A stretch of 64,000 nt of DNA from Brachynemurus nebulosus (GCA_035578155.1 JAPWDM010000004.1:60861792-60925791), one strand, 5' to 3'. Shown: positions 1 to 29,520, counted from the stretch's first letter. Notes: a model not told the origin generated them from the letters alone. Translations and numbers: made by a program.

Positions 1-210
1 ACATTTTAGATAAGATCCATAATGAAAACAATAAAAAAAATAGCTAGTGCCGCTTTAGTTATTAAATACATAAATTAAATGGTACAGTGTACTTTTGATA
101 GGCATTACAGTTCGTTTAATCAAAATTTAACGCTTTAAATGATTAAAACGAATTAACTTCCCATGAAATATGTTGACTCAAAATGCTTTGGTATGTATAT
201 GTTCAGTACC

Positions 211-2144
211 CAGAGTACAGAGTTAATGCAACTATCTCTGTCGTGTAATCTGCAGTATGCACTTCTGTGCACGTTAGGCTACTTACAAGGAGATGCACCC
301 AGAGTGAAATTCAGGATTTTGATGAAACTTCGCTGGTGTGTAGAATAGGCAAAAATAAGGGACCCGTATTTTTTTATCGGCCATCTTCCACGTTTAAGGG
401 GTGAAACCAGCCCCTAAAGTTGAGGATTCAAATCGTATTTCTTAAGATATCTCGAAAACTATAAGAGATAGAGAAAAACTTTAAATTGATGAAATGTTAC
501 TCTTTGAAAGACCTATTTACTTGTATAGGTTAAACCAGGGCCGGGTTCATAAGAAGGGCTGGAGGGGTGAAAATGGGGGTAAATTTTCTTGTACAGCCTG
601 GATGGTTCAATGTATGAAATTTTTACCATCATAAATAGAAGGAGCATCAAAAATTAGGGGATACGTGTTTTTGCATTTTTTCGAAATATGAGTGGTATCC
701 AAGCCATATAAGGAAGAAAAAAATAGGGTTGATTATATTGCATTATTATTGATTGCAAATACGTTCTATATTTTTTTATCTTTATGTTGATTTTCATCAT
801 GAAAATGTAAATTTTTACTTTCCGATAATGATTCATGTATTTTTCAGTACTTACTTAATTGGTAATTTAGCCATGTGTATATTTGGTTACTCATATTCGA
901 TATTTTTTATACCTATTTCTACTAAAGTTCTCTGGTCTACAAGTGTTAATGAATGTTTAATAAGAAGCAATAATCTTACGTTCAACAACCGCCTTTATCT
1001 TCTTACAAATTCGTTTTTAACCAAATAAACGCGGTTTATTTCTTTCTCAACATTCAAACAATTTTTCTTACTCTTTTTGTATGTTTTATAGGTGTCAACC
1101 CCATTTCCCAAATCGAAAAATTTATTACAAGGCACCTGAACAGTAAGCGAAAGACACTGCTTGTTTTTGAGCATTCATTAACACAAGCACACCAGAGAAC
1201 TTTAACCTTCGCAGAAATAGTTGTAAGATATATCGAATATAAGTAAAACATATACACACATGGCTAAATTACCAATTAAGTTAGTACTGAAAAATACATG
1301 AATTATTATCGGAAAGTAAATATTTACATTTTTATGATGAAAATCAACATAAAAATAAAAAAATATAGTACGTATTTGCAATCAATGATAATGCAATATA
1401 ACCAACCCTATTTTTTTCTTCCGTATATGGCTTGGATATCACACATATTTCGAAAAAACGCAAAAACACTTGTCCCCTAATTTTTGATGCTCTTTCTATT
1501 TATGATGGCAAAAATTTGATACATTGAACCATTCAGGCTGTACAAGAATGGTCCTCAGGCTGTACAAGCAGGTCCTCCAGCCCCTCTTATGAACCCGGCC
1601 CTGGTTTAACCTATACAGGTGAATAGGTCTTCCAAAGAGTAACATTTCGTCAGTTTAAAGTTTTTCTCTATTTCTTATAGTTTTCGAGATATCTTAAGAA
1701 ATACGATTTGAACCCCCAACTATAGGGGCTGCTTTCACCCCATAAACGTGGAAGATTGCCGATAAAAAATATACGGGTCCCTTATTTTTGCCTATTCTAC
1801 ACACCAGCGAAGTTTCATCAAAATCCCGAATTTCACTCTGGGTGCATCTTCTTGTTAGTAGTCACTCTGTCCGTAGCAGTGGATGAGTGTAGATCAATCA
1901 CAAGTCAATTGATTTGATTGTTGTTGGCATTGTAGAACCTCCACACGGAGCCACATACATGCGTTGTGGTATCATACATATGTATGCGAAGCACAGCCAC
2001 CACCACCTCCGATCACTCACACAAAGACAGTTTACCGCACAAATACAAAGTAAACCCAGTGCACGTATATAACATATTTTCTATCGCTTACTGGTTACAT
2101 TGGTTTCGGTAGTATAGAGATAGATATGTTGTCTCTGTACTCTG
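211..2144. repeat. TIR repeat family A, copy 1, split by a foldback element
   Basis: Ends CAGAGTACAGAG and CTCTGTACTCTG are inverted. Removing the insertion at 286-1854 leaves about 365 bp that aligns with copies at 2210-2561 and 4911-5238 (shared GTTAGGCTACTTAGTA, GTGTAGATCA and TGGTTACATTGGTTTC stretches). Non-coding. Confidence 0.75.
286..1854. mobile_element. foldback/MITE element, 1569 bp, TTA target duplication
   Basis: Begins CAAGGAGATGCACCC and ends GGGTGCATCTTCTTG, flanked by TTA at 283-285 and 1855-1857. The arms are inverted copies for about 670 bp each, leaving a loop of about 210 bp near 960-1170. A 3-bp TTA duplication fits PIF/Harbinger-type non-autonomous elements. No transposase frame. 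Confidence 0.85.
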
Positions 2145-2209
2145 GGGTTCAGAAATACAAGTGCCTCTATCTGTGACAGATTTGTCGAAATACGGTATAA
2201 TTGTAAGCG

Positions 2210-2561
2210 CAGAATACAGAACGTTTACTACAATCTCTATTGTGTAGTTGGTAGTGTGCAGTTTTGAGCAAGTTAGGCTACTTAGTATTCACTCGTTCGG
2301 TGATGGTGGATGAACGTAGATCAGTTGTTTTGATTGTTATGGTCATTGTTACCACCGCCGCACCAAGCCACATACATACGTATGTAGTATTATATATACG
2401 TATCCAAGACAAATCAGGTCACTAACACACGCAACACAGCTCACACAAATACAAACTAAATCAAGTCCACATATATAACATATTGGTGGGATATTTTCTA
2501 TCCTTTTTTGGTTACACTGGTTTGAGAAGCATAGAGATAGCAGTGTTCCTTCTGTATTCTG
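2210..2561. repeat. TIR repeat family A, copy 2 (uninterrupted)
   Basis: Starts CAGAATACAGA and ends TCTGTATTCTG. It contains GCAAGTTAGGCTACTTAGTA, the empty version of the site that is occupied in copy 1. Confidence 0.7.
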
Positions 2562-4910
2562 TGATTGTAAGTGATGTTCAATTTTAGCAACATAGCTTAG
2601 TATAATTTCTATTTTGCAAATTCCTAGGGTATCTTTTTTTGATATTGACATCTCCGATTTTCTTTTTTTTTTTTTGTAACCTTATCTATTGTACTTGCCA
2701 CTGGCAGTAAAAGGTCCGGCATTTTGAGATAAAAAATTTTGTCTATGGTTGTAACAATAGAGTTAATAAACTCCGTTCAGAATGTATTGGGAGTACAAAA
2801 TTTTAAGTCGCATAGGTGTATTTTTGTTTGAAAAGTAAACAAATTAAGTTTTTATTTATTTAGTACGTGCACATGTCTAATATTTATCAGGGATTTGAGC
2901 GATTTACTATTAAAAGTACACTGCACATTTTTATTGTATTGCTATGACAGTTACTATTTTAAAAATGTATTTTTTGCAATTTTGAATTAAAAGTTAACTT
3001 TGTAGTTGCCTATGAGTATCAAAATGGCTTACTTTTTACGTGTTGCAAAATGTTTTTCAAATACCTATAGAAAACCTGCGTGATCTTTGAATTACTACAC
3101 TAGCGTTCATGGTGGCTATATTTAACTTTTTTTTACAATAAAGAGTTTAATGTAAGTAGGCTATTTTGAATTTATAAGTTTATCATATTTTTATGAAAAA
3201 TGTCAAATTGCAAATACAATTATTATAAAAAGCGGTTTTCGAGATGTCCAAGTGGGTGATTTATGTGATTTTTGTTACAAAAAAGGAAAAAACTTGTGTC
3301 AAAATGTGTATACGACGTTCAAAAAGTATAATATACCGGTGTACGAAGTCTTATAACAACCAAAGTTATGCGACAAACAAATATAAAACTTCAATTCAAT
3401 GTAACTATTAAAGTAAGTGGCTAATTATGTATTTTTTAAAAAAATTTAATTTAAATTTTTAATAATAAATAAATATTTATCTGAATGACTACAATGTTGC
3501 GTTGGACGCAGTAAATTTATCTGTTGTATTTAAAACAACAACAATAACTTGTAACAAACTTATAAATCGACTTATATAGAGGCGTCATTAGTGACAATGC
3601 AGGTTGTCTATACTTACTTAATTTAATATTTATATATTAAGGTAGTTACCGTGTTACATGCTAGTAGAAAAAATTGCAAACCAAACTTACTTTATGTCAT
3701 TATTGTCTGTATTAATGGATAGATGTTGATACGTACTACTTTTCATACGAACATGTATGCATACTTTCAGACATAGCCTGGGCATACACATTGATGCCAT
3801 AAATGCTCTGGCATCATCGTGATTTACCCAACAAACATATTATTTCTCTATGCATACACACCACTGAGTAAGTTTTAATACATATATAACTTTCAATACA
3901 CGATGATATTCTGTGTGAAACCTGTGAATACTATATGCAAGTAAATACCAAGAAACCAGTTATTTAATTAAGTACTATACGTTTAAATAACCTTTTCTAA
4001 TTTAAATAATTTTATTTGTAATAATAATCAATTTATTATTTATAATCTTAATTGAGTTACAAATTAACGGTATTTAATATTTTTTATTAATATCTTTTTT
4101 AAAAGATAATATAAAAAAATTATTTATTAATACACTGATTTGTAATTGAAATTTTTAAATTTGCACTGCTGTATGTGAGTTGTAATGTGAGTTGTGTTGG
4201 TTCAATTGCTTAAAACTGGTGTCGATGTTAAATTCTTATTAAAATACTATAATTTCTCTGATGATACCTTCAATTCAAAACGATCAACAAATAGTTCAAT
4301 TTTTTCTTTACATTCAAGTCTTATTAATCTTTTTTTCTCCATTTTTTTTATTGAATTCTGCCGAGTCATTATATTGTTAAATACAAAATAAGGGTACGTA
4401 GTCAGAATTTTCAGATCTAATACATGGAGTAGATACAAACATTAACCTTAATTATCTTAACTCAGAAGCGATCAATCTTTCCCAAATTACAAGGACAATC
4501 AGATATAGCATTCTTCTTTATACTAGTATTAAAATTTGAAACTATTCTGTCGAAAAGTTGAATGTCGCGGTATCTACCTTAATTATAAATATTAAAAAGT
4601 AATAACATTGAGGAGAGAATCGACTAGAGAGAATGCTGTATATTACAAATACATTAAGAAATTGAAGCAAAAAAATTGACTGATGGGATTACTTTAATGG
4701 CGGTCAAACCATTAATTTAATGGTTTATCTTTATAAACAAGTCTCCGTAATTACAAGTTGGGCTTACTAAAATGGAGTCATGCTTCAAAAATTTAATGCC
4801 TGTGGTATCTCTAGGCAACATATGTTTATATGTTCGATTCATTGCTCAGTGAGTAATAATACAAAAATATAAACTTGTTAATAAGTTTATGTTAAAATCT
4901 ATGGTTACAA
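2562..4910. other. AT-rich non-coding stretch
   Basis: Only short chance frames. Low-complexity T and A runs and no TIR pair that I could delimit. Confidence 0.5.
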
Positions 4911-5238
4911 ACACAGAACACTAGAAGGAAAGTAAATAGAAAATCGTGTAATCGGCAGTGTGCAATTCTGAGCAAGTCAGGCTACTTTGTATTCAGTCGT
5001 TCAGTGGCTGTAATTGTTAATCAATTGTTTATCATTGTTGTCACAGTCGATTACCGGCCTCATTCACAGTGTGTATATATGTATCTATGTATCAATGTAT
5101 GCGCGCTACGCATACATTGATACACATCACAAATACAAACACAAACAGTATGTAGCCACATAACACATTTTCTATCCTTTTTTTGGTTACACTGGTTTCA
5201 GTAGTATAGAGATAACAGTGTTTCTTCTGTACTCTGTG
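4911..5238. repeat. TIR repeat family A, copy 3
   Basis: ACACAGAACA at the left and TCTGTACTCTGTGTT at the right, with the family's GAGCAAGTCAGGCTACTT and TTTTTGGTTACACTGGTTTC blocks inside. Confidence 0.65.
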
Positions 5239-5742
5239 TTTACAAACAATTTGTGCTGATGTGTTCACGCATGTGCTTATAAAATTATTGAAAGAAGCGT
5301 CACTAGTCTTTATGCAGGTTCTCTATAAATAAATAACATTCGTTTTTACAGTACAAGTCATGGTCATCCATGAATTATTTAAAATAAATATGTTAAAGTA
5401 ACTGTCAAACATTCAACTGAGATTATTTTTCCATTTTCCATTAATTCTTGTCATTTTTAGTTCAGAATTGGAAAAAGTATTGTATAAAGGATGTGCAAAA
5501 TAGATATTTTTTCAATTGTCATAATTGTCCAACTCGGAGAGTTTTGTTGGACAACTGGGCGATTAGTAAAAAAAAAGTATCTTAATTTTCAGCTTGTTGC
5601 ATAAATAACTGTTTTATTACTTGTGTATATTGGGATCTGTCGACAACATCTAGTGTTGAAAAGCCAGACTATTCTTAAAGTGAATTTACTGAAATGTTAT
5701 TTATGAGCTGAAGTTTGTAGATCTGTTTACATACATGTAATA

Positions 5743-6277
5743 GTAGCACTACACTCTCGTGGAGGCAACACGAGACGACGCGAGACCGAGAGTGTAGTTG
5801 ATGCTCTCGTGTTACCTCGCCTCGCCTCGTTAAGCCCTGCTTCGCCTCGTCAGGTCTCCGATCTGACACGAGGCGAGGCGATCAACTACACTCTCGCATA
5901 TACTCATGTGTTGATATTGCATATGTTGCATATCTGCATACTATTATGTTTTTATACATAACCTAAAATCATGCCTTAAATTTACAAAAACGTTATTTAA
6001 AACGTTATTTTAAACTTTTTTGTGTAATATACATGAAGAAAATTATAGTATTCAACAGTATATAGAACTGCAGCAGCAGTTATTTGAATGCGTGTCACCA
6101 ACATCACCCATCTTGTCCATCAATGATTGACATTTCGAACTATATGAACGCGTATGAACAGTATGAATAACTGAGTATATAAGCGAGAGTGTAGACGGTA
6201 CAAACTCGTGTTGTCTCGCCTCGTCAAAACCTCGACGAACGTCTCGTCGAGGCGACCTCGCGAGAATGTAGTGCTAC
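5743..6277. mobile_element. TIR element, GC-richer ends, TA-flanked
   Basis: GTAGCACTACACTCTCG at the left and its near reverse complement at the right (CGAGAATGTAGTGCTAC), with TA on both sides. Inside is a second palindromic block (5755-5905) built from repeated CGAGAGTGTAG and CGAGGCGAG motifs. Confidence 0.7.
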
Positions 6278-6279
6278 TA

Positions 6280-7742
6280 TAATTGATTTGAGGTTTCTAT
6301 TTGTTGAAAGTTCTTCAGTTATTTCATGATGTTTACCGTTAAATTTTGATGTTAGTAAACCATTTACTGTAATATTCACTAATTCATTCACACATTTTTC
6401 TAAAAATATTTTTACCATATTTTAAGTATTTTACAGATATAATTCTCTCTCCTTCAACAAAATTTCTTTGCTTCAGATTTGTGTGAACCCAAGTACAAAT
6501 AGTTTTAATATTTATCATTTTTTCTTAATATCGCACTGATATATAAAATGCACTTTTTTGTCAGCAATTTCTTGAAGCCCCACCCATTTGACAGATTCCA
6601 ATAAGGGAATAAAATATTTTTATAATTTAAGGTAAATATATCTTTATATTGTTTTAAAAATATCTTTATATATCACTTTAAATATGATGCCATTAAATTT
6701 AAAAAAAAATCGGTTTTCCAAATACTCAACGTGATAAATAAAATACCAAATAATAAGAAAATAAGTAGAAATTTGTGATATTTGTCTGACTAAATATATA
6801 TAAATTATTTCCAAAATTAGATTTATACCTAGTAACTATTTATACTTATTATTAAATACTTGTACTTACAACTAATTTATTAGTGACGTACATATTTAGA
6901 AACTTAAAAGAAAATACCTCTTTTTCTAAGTCATTTTTGTTTTGATAAATATTTAAATATTTTTAATTAATGAATTGTAAATGTAGTTTTTATATGTTCG
7001 TTTTTTCATCTTTCTGTTGTACATTTATATAAGAACACTGACCATTTAAAATGGTTATGATTTAAATTCATTCCAAATTAAGTGATGTCAATAGGGAACG
7101 GATTTATTAGTGCAATCTAAACCAAACTTCGTAGCTATTTAGTTAAAATTATTTTCATTAGTGAAATTTGTTAATAATTTTCTTTTATTTTTTTACAAAT
7201 GTATTTGTTGTATTTTGTTTTTATGTTAATATAAAAATTTTTATTGTATAATTATTTTATTTTATTTAAATATTTTGTTATTAATATTATTCCTGTATAA
7301 TAAACCATATTTTTCTGTCATTATTGTTGTATTTATTTGTAATTAGCTTTTGTCAACCTTGACCAACTTTTGCCAACTTCGATTTAACCATGGTCATCGC
7401 CAGTAGCGTACCGTAGGAATAGACAGGGTAGACACTATCTATCGATATTTTACAAAGAGAATTTTTTTTTCTATTTATAAAAATTTTTTATTTAAGCATA
7501 AACATAAGTGAAATAAGAAAAAAATTTTATTCTTATTTAATAAAAATTGATTCTTCTTATATTTAAATACTTATTAATTATTATAACAATAAAAATAGGC
7601 AGTATATTTTATCTTTTCCAATTCAAATTCTTTCTCTGCGTAAATTATTAATTTTTTGTAAAGTGAATTAAAACTTTCAAAGTTAATAAATATAACTGCG
7701 CATTTTATTTTTAAAGAATTCGTTGTTCGTTGAAAGTAAATA
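6280..7742. other. AT-rich non-coding stretch
   Basis: No gene or delimited element recognised. Several AT homopolymer runs. Confidence 0.45.
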
Positions 7743-8284
7743 CAGTAAAACCTCACTATTTCGGACTGACAAAAAAGAAATTTATATAGTAAATTAGTGT
7801 GTAGTATACATTTTGAGTAATTAAAAATTTTCATTTTTATACTTCTTATTTATTACTGAATTTATTACTGACTTAAATTATTGCATACATTTACGCTTTA
7901 AAAATTTATCTAAATTAAGTACACAATGTCTATAAAAGTCAGGATTACACGTGATTTTAGAAGTGTTCCATAAAGGTCCATTCATATTCACAGACACGTA
8001 TCGTGGCAGACACGAAAAATATTCTTTAATGCTTTTTTTATGAACACATTCATACATACAGACAATCCGTGTCTGTGCGGTATATATAAATACACTAATA
8101 AGAAAACCATTAAACAATATTTGCCGTGTCTGGTACGATACGTGTCTGTAACGTTCAGTGTCTGTAGATATGAATGGACCTTAATTCGTCAGTGTCTGTA
8201 GATATGAATGGACCTTAATTCGGAATTTTCGCTAATTCGCACCGACTGTGGCCCGCATTAGGTCGAATTAGCTAGGTTTTACTG
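7743..8284. mobile_element. pogo-like MITE with a second MITE nested inside
   Basis: CAGTAAAACCTCACTATTTC at the left and a matching inverted end (GGTTTTACTG) at the right, with TA flanks, as in pogo/Tigger-type elements. It contains a nested MITE at about 7974-8217. Confidence 0.7.
7974..8217. mobile_element. nested MITE, AGGTCCATTCATA ends
   Basis: AGGTCCATTCATATTCACAG at the left, the inverted end GATATGAATGGACCT at the right, with TAA on each side. The right end is tandemly duplicated: a 34-bp unit ending at 8183 is repeated to 8217. The motif CAGACACGTATCGT occurs inverted in both arms. Confidence 0.7.
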
Positions 8285-8441
8285 TATATTAAATCAATTT
8301 TCTTCAGGAACAATTTAACAATTAAAATCAACATACGTTAATGAGCTTTTAATTAATCCTAATCACGTTTCCACAGTATACCCAAAATGAATATGTGAAA
8401 AATAATATTATATGTCTGAGATGGGTTTGTAACTAGAAATG

Positions 8442-8602
8442 CTAAAGGAGCATCCACATTCTCGCGAGGTTGGCCGAGTACGAAAATGTAGACGGTTATT
8501 TCGTTGTGCCTCGCGGTTGGTGTTATAATGCTATTCATATGGCTCAGCCAACCTCAGCGAGAAACCTCGTCCAACCTCGGTGAGAATGTGGATGGTCCAT
8601 TA
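8442..8602. mobile_element. short MITE, CATCCACATTCTCGC ends
   Basis: GGAGCATCCACATTCTCGCG against GGACCATCCACATTCTCACC inverted at the other end, about 160 bp, just beyond the 3' end of Xdh gene 1. Non-coding. Confidence 0.65.
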
Positions 8603-8745
8603 GTAGGTTAATGATTGGATTAATTCCAAGGCTTAAATGAGTAGAATATTTAAAAATCCATATGTAAAAACAAAATCATACAATTTGAATTTTTTATGAA
8701 CACATAAACAATGACGGAGCAAATAACAAAAAATAGGCTAGGTAA

Positions 8746-8780
8746 TTTATTAAAAAAATAGATAGGCTAGGTAATTTATT
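8746..8780 (-). terminator. candidate poly(A) signals of Xdh gene 1
   Basis: AATAAA on the minus strand at 8775-8780, about 22 nt past the stop, and again at 8746-8751. The two lie in an 18-bp direct repeat (TAGGCTAGGTAATTTATT at 8734 and 8763), so the signal itself was tandemly duplicated. Confidence 0.5.
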
Positions 8781-8801
8781 AAGTATTATTAGTGATAGTA
8801 G

Positions 8802-25394
<16,593 letters not shown>

Positions 25395-27126
25395 TTTAAT
25401 TACGGTAATAGTTAACTAGAACACTAAAAATCGTTAAAATAGATTGTGTAACACAACAATGTAAGAATATTAAATAAAATTTAAAAAAAATTGTATACTG
25501 TTTTTAATTACATTTTGATTAGTGAAAGTAATTTAAAAAAATGTGATGAATATGAACATTAAAAAAGAAAACACGTTTTATATAAAAAAAATTACGTACG
25601 TATTTTTATCTCGACGTTGTCATATAAGAAGTACAATGACTGACACTCGCTTTGTAAACAATTAAACAGATTCGAATTTGTCAAGTGCGTGTCAGACAAG
25701 CATTAGATCGGAGTTCCTCAATAGCTAGTTTTACACGGCTTTCGAGATAAAATATACATAGAGTATTAAAGTATATTTTGTATATCATAAAAATATGCAG
25801 TTGGTTACTGGTTACATTCAACAATGTTAAAGTGGTTAAAGGAAATTCTATTTTAAAAGACCTAAATATATCTCGCACTATAATAGGTACGTGGAAATGT
25901 TTCTAGAGTTACTTATAAAGTTATAACAAATCAAAATTTCAAGAATTTTCAAGAATTTCCTTTAATAATTTGAAACTGAATTTTTGTGAATTTTTATCTA
26001 AAAAAGTTTCATCCCGGCAAAGTTTCATTTATTAGAGACCATTCTCACTACTTCAGATTTTTTTTGAATTTTCGAAAGTTTAGTTGTCTATATTTCTAAA
26101 AATTATCGACATAATCAAGTACAAATATCTATATTTTATTCCAGTATCTAGAACCGATAGCTGAAAAATTTCTGAGATTAAAAATGAAATGTGGTAATAG
26201 AAAAATTTTCATCTTTACTTTCAAATACTAGAAGGTATCTCAAGAAATTAAGAACAAATTTTTTATCTAATATTGGGTCTACACCAATAGCATGTCCATG
26301 TTAAATTTCATGTTCGTATGCCAAAAGATGTAGGAATTATGGGTGTGTGACAGACGAACAAACAGACAAACAGATATGACTAAATCATAAATAAGGTTTC
26401 TGAGATTTTTCTTCGAAATCCTAAAGAGATGTTATATGTATTTGTAAATAATATTTGTAATTCTCGTATATTTGTTGATAAATTGTCATTCCTATACTTT
26501 TAATTTTTATAACAGGAGTGTACTTGAAATGTTTTAATTTTTAATGACCGAATAACTCTGACCAAATAGAACTCTATATTATTTTGCTAGATTTTTTTTT
26601 TTGTTGTTACAGCCTTCCTACCTTCCTGACTCAATAAAAGCTAGTATATAATCATATTCTCTACAAAGAAGATCTTAGAATTTTGTCGGAGTCACGATCT
26701 GTAGCACCTATGCAAAGAAATCAAACCAGCCAACAGCCACGATTCTATTAATTTTTCGCCCCACTTCTTTTATTGCAGCGTCAATTAAAAATATTTATTA
26801 AGACGTGATTTTGATTTTCATAAACTTAAAATTTGAAGACGGATTTCTATCCGGGTAGAAGTTGATTTATGGGCCAAGCCCGGGCTTATTTTGGAATACT
26901 AAGATACGGCTATTTAATCTTGTTTAAAATCCGGGTCAGTTGTAAGTGCCAAGGCTGAGTTGAGCCAGGGCGCCAGCTTGGTAGAATCTTGGACCAAGCC
27001 TTATCAATAGGGTTTTCGTTCTTCGGCGACAAAAAAGATCTTGGACATCTATTTGAATCGACAAACCAGAGATCGATATAGAAGAAAATCGGATTACAAA
27101 AGATCAGTCTGACGAAGATCTACTTA
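25395..27126. other. 5' flank of Xdh gene 1, AT-rich
   Basis: Presumed promoter and 5' UTR region of gene 1 (minus strand) but no TATA box, initiator or leader exon can be assigned by eye. CAGACGAACAAACAGACAAA at 26352 resembles the mid-part of Helitron-like repeats. Confidence 0.3.
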
Positions 27127-27460
27127 CAAGGAAAGGTCTTGAAGTGATAATTTCCGATTTTGATGAAAGTTGGTAGGTGTGTAGAAGAAAGCGAAATAAC
27201 AGACATGTATTTTTTTTTATCGGCCAAAAACGCCATTTAACGGGTGAAATTCCCCCTCCCCCCAAATTTGGGGTAAATATTTTATTTTGTCAAATTACTC
27301 GAAAATTTTAATAGATAGAAGAAAAGTTTAAATTGACACAAACCTTTATTTTTAAAGGTCTTTCTACTGATGTACTCAAATCCAGGGGGGGGGGCTTGAC
27401 TATAAAATTGGGGGTAAAATTTGAAATAGGGTGAATATGGTTCGACCAATCAAAATATTA
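27127..27460. repeat. half-copy of the CAAGGA foldback family
   Basis: Preceded by TTA and starting CAAGGAAAGG, then diverged versions of the 286-885 arm (TGATGAAAGTTGGTAGGTGT, TTTTATCGGCC). No matching right arm nearby. Confidence 0.7.
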
Positions 27461-27924
27461 ATATTAAATATGAAAACTACCTCAAAATACTAGTTTACCT
27501 GTTTTTATTAAAAGCCGTTACGTTAAAGTTAAATGGTCAAATCTTAATCTAAAATCTTACATGTGCACTCAATATTTTACTTATTATATCTTCAGAAATA
27601 ACTTTTTAAATCGTTTTATTTTTATTTATTGTATTTATACTCTACAATTAAAATTTAAACAAAAATATTGGATAAAATATTATTATAAAGTTATTCGTAC
27701 AAAATTAAAGGCTCTATATAAATTCTGGTAGCTCCTGTTAATATTGGAAATTGTTGAAATATTTTAAAAACAGAATCGATAAAGGCAAAATTTAAATTGA
27801 CGTAACATATAATTATTTTAATGCTCGAAAAAATATATAAGGATATTAATATATTAATAATTATATATAAATCTAGTAGTTCTTAGCGGGTCTTCAGTAA
27901 AATTTTTTGATAAAATTTGTACTG

Positions 27925-27926
<2 letters not shown>

Positions 27927-27976
<50 letters not shown>

Positions 27977-27989
27977 ATACATATATATA

Positions 27990-28072
<83 letters not shown>
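27927..28072. repeat. (TA)n array 4 (compound)
   Basis: Two TA blocks separated by TATCTATACATATATATAAT, abutting the start of family B copy 2. Confidence 0.95.
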
Positions 28073-28073
<1 letters not shown>

Positions 28074-28780
28074 ATGCTTCGTCACTTTGAATTTAAATAA
28101 TTTCCGTTTTCTTGGCTTTATCTCTTTTATTATTGCATTTATGTAAATTTTAAATTTGCAGTTTATTTTTAGAAAAGAATAGAAGATTGATTTGTTTCGA
28201 ATATAAAGCGGCTTCTACACGATGCTACGAACGTTCCTTCCAACATTCGATCGAACGTTTGAGGCAATTAAGTTCGATAGTTGGTGCGACGAATGTATCT
28301 GCTACACGGTGAGTCGAATGTTTGATCCAATACGAATGATGATGTGTTGACAACGCTGTTATCTGTCTGATGTTATCTCTAATGTTATACACTGATGTTG
28401 TCTCTCTTGTATAATGTGTTGGGACAAACGTGACGAAGATGTTATCTGTCTGATGTTATCTCTAATGTTATACACTGATGTTGTCTCTCTTCACATGAAC
28501 GAGTCGTGCGCAACCAACGAACGCAACCAACATTGACCTTCAAACGTTCGAAGCATCCCTTTGACTCGGTGCAAGAATACCGACATCGAACGGGACACGA
28601 CCAAATGCGAATGTTTGACGCTCGACATTGGACACTCGTAGGTTCGAACAACGGCTACACGATGCTATGAACCATCCAACGTCGAATGTTGGAAGGTGTT
28701 CGTAGCATCGTGTAGCAGCGGCATAAGAATTATTTGATTTTTTAACGAAAACTCATGACCAATTGTATCTGAAAAGAGGT
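28072..28780. repeat. family B copy 2, interrupted by a MITE
   Basis: Same sequence as 10075-10270 up to GAATATAA, then the 28207-28722 insertion, then GAATTATTTGATTTTTTAAC continues the family. Confidence 0.8.
28207..28722. mobile_element. MITE, 516 bp, ATAA target duplication
   Basis: AGCGGCTTCTACACGATGCT at the left against GCCGCTGCTACACGATGCTA inverted at the right. ATAA flanks at 28203-28206 and 28723-28726. The other two family B copies show the unoccupied GAATATAAGAATTATTT. The interior is full of TTCGAACG-like motifs. Confidence 0.85.
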
Positions 28781-28938
28781 AGTTTCATCAGTTGCAAAAC
28801 AAATGACATAAATAAGTAATCAGTACTTCTTTCATTTGAAAAAATATGTCTTCTACGCTGATACTGACCATATTTACTCGACAACAAAGGATACATCAAA
28901 TAACGATATTAATCTTCATTCGAGAAATAACATTATAA

Positions 28939-29213
28939 AAATTCAATCACGATCAGTTAGCATTATTACGCTTTAAAGATATTTTTAAATATTCTTGGTA
29001 CAAGAGTGGCTTTATTGACCAAAGACCTCCTTATTTTATCAATCCCATAGAATACGCTTTCTTTAAAACAAATTTTGATCAATTATCAGGGGAACCAAAA
29101 TGTGCTGTGTGTGTGGTGAACCGGCTATTATAAGATGCACATGGTGTTAAAAATTTCTTTGCTTAAAACATCATTTCCAAGAATATCATTACTGTGAGGA
29201 TTACCAACCCTAA
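28939..29213 (+). pseudogene. transposon-derived reading-frame relic with Cys/His cluster
   Basis: Reads FNHDQLALLRFKDIFKYSWY, then KSGFIDQRPPYFINPIEYAF, to PKCAVC, then shifts frame to VCGEPAIIRCTWC, a stop, and KFLCLKHHFQEYHYCEDYQ before TAA. The spacing of Cys and His (CxxC, CxxC, C..H..F..YH..C) resembles the zinc-binding tails of some insect transposon-derived proteins. The family is not identified. At least one frameshift and one in-frame stop, so it is broken. Confidence 0.5.
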
Positions 29214-29244
29214 ATTTATATTGTAAAGTAAAATTTCTTATGTA

Positions 29245-29520
29245 GGGGAGACAGGGGATAAATGGTAAATAGTCAAAACCATGTTTCTGCATTACCTTTT
29301 GAATATCAACAGTTGAGCTGAAATTTTGAACCTTAGAGGGCTTTCTTGACTAGAAAACAAACGACTTTAGTAATGTGAAGTTCAGCTTACCCTTATGTCT
29401 TTAAATATGTTTCGATAATGCCGAAGTAATTTTTTTGTTGCCAAACTTTTCATCTGAAATGGAGTTTTTTCGGACATATCCTTATCAAAGTAAGTATCTT
29501 AGTTCATTTATATATTGATT
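29245..29520. repeat. partial copy of the 4.4-kb GGGGAGAC element (left end)
   Basis: Preceded by TA. GGGGAGACAGGGGATAAATG and the following 270 bp align with 14491-14790 (GGGCTTTCTTGACTAGAAA, TTTCGATAATGCCGAAGTAA). No right end found nearby. Confidence 0.8.

Noticed and set aside
753..1480. Opposed reading frames of 60-91 codons with similar proteins
   Set aside because: They are mirror translations of the two arms of the foldback element.
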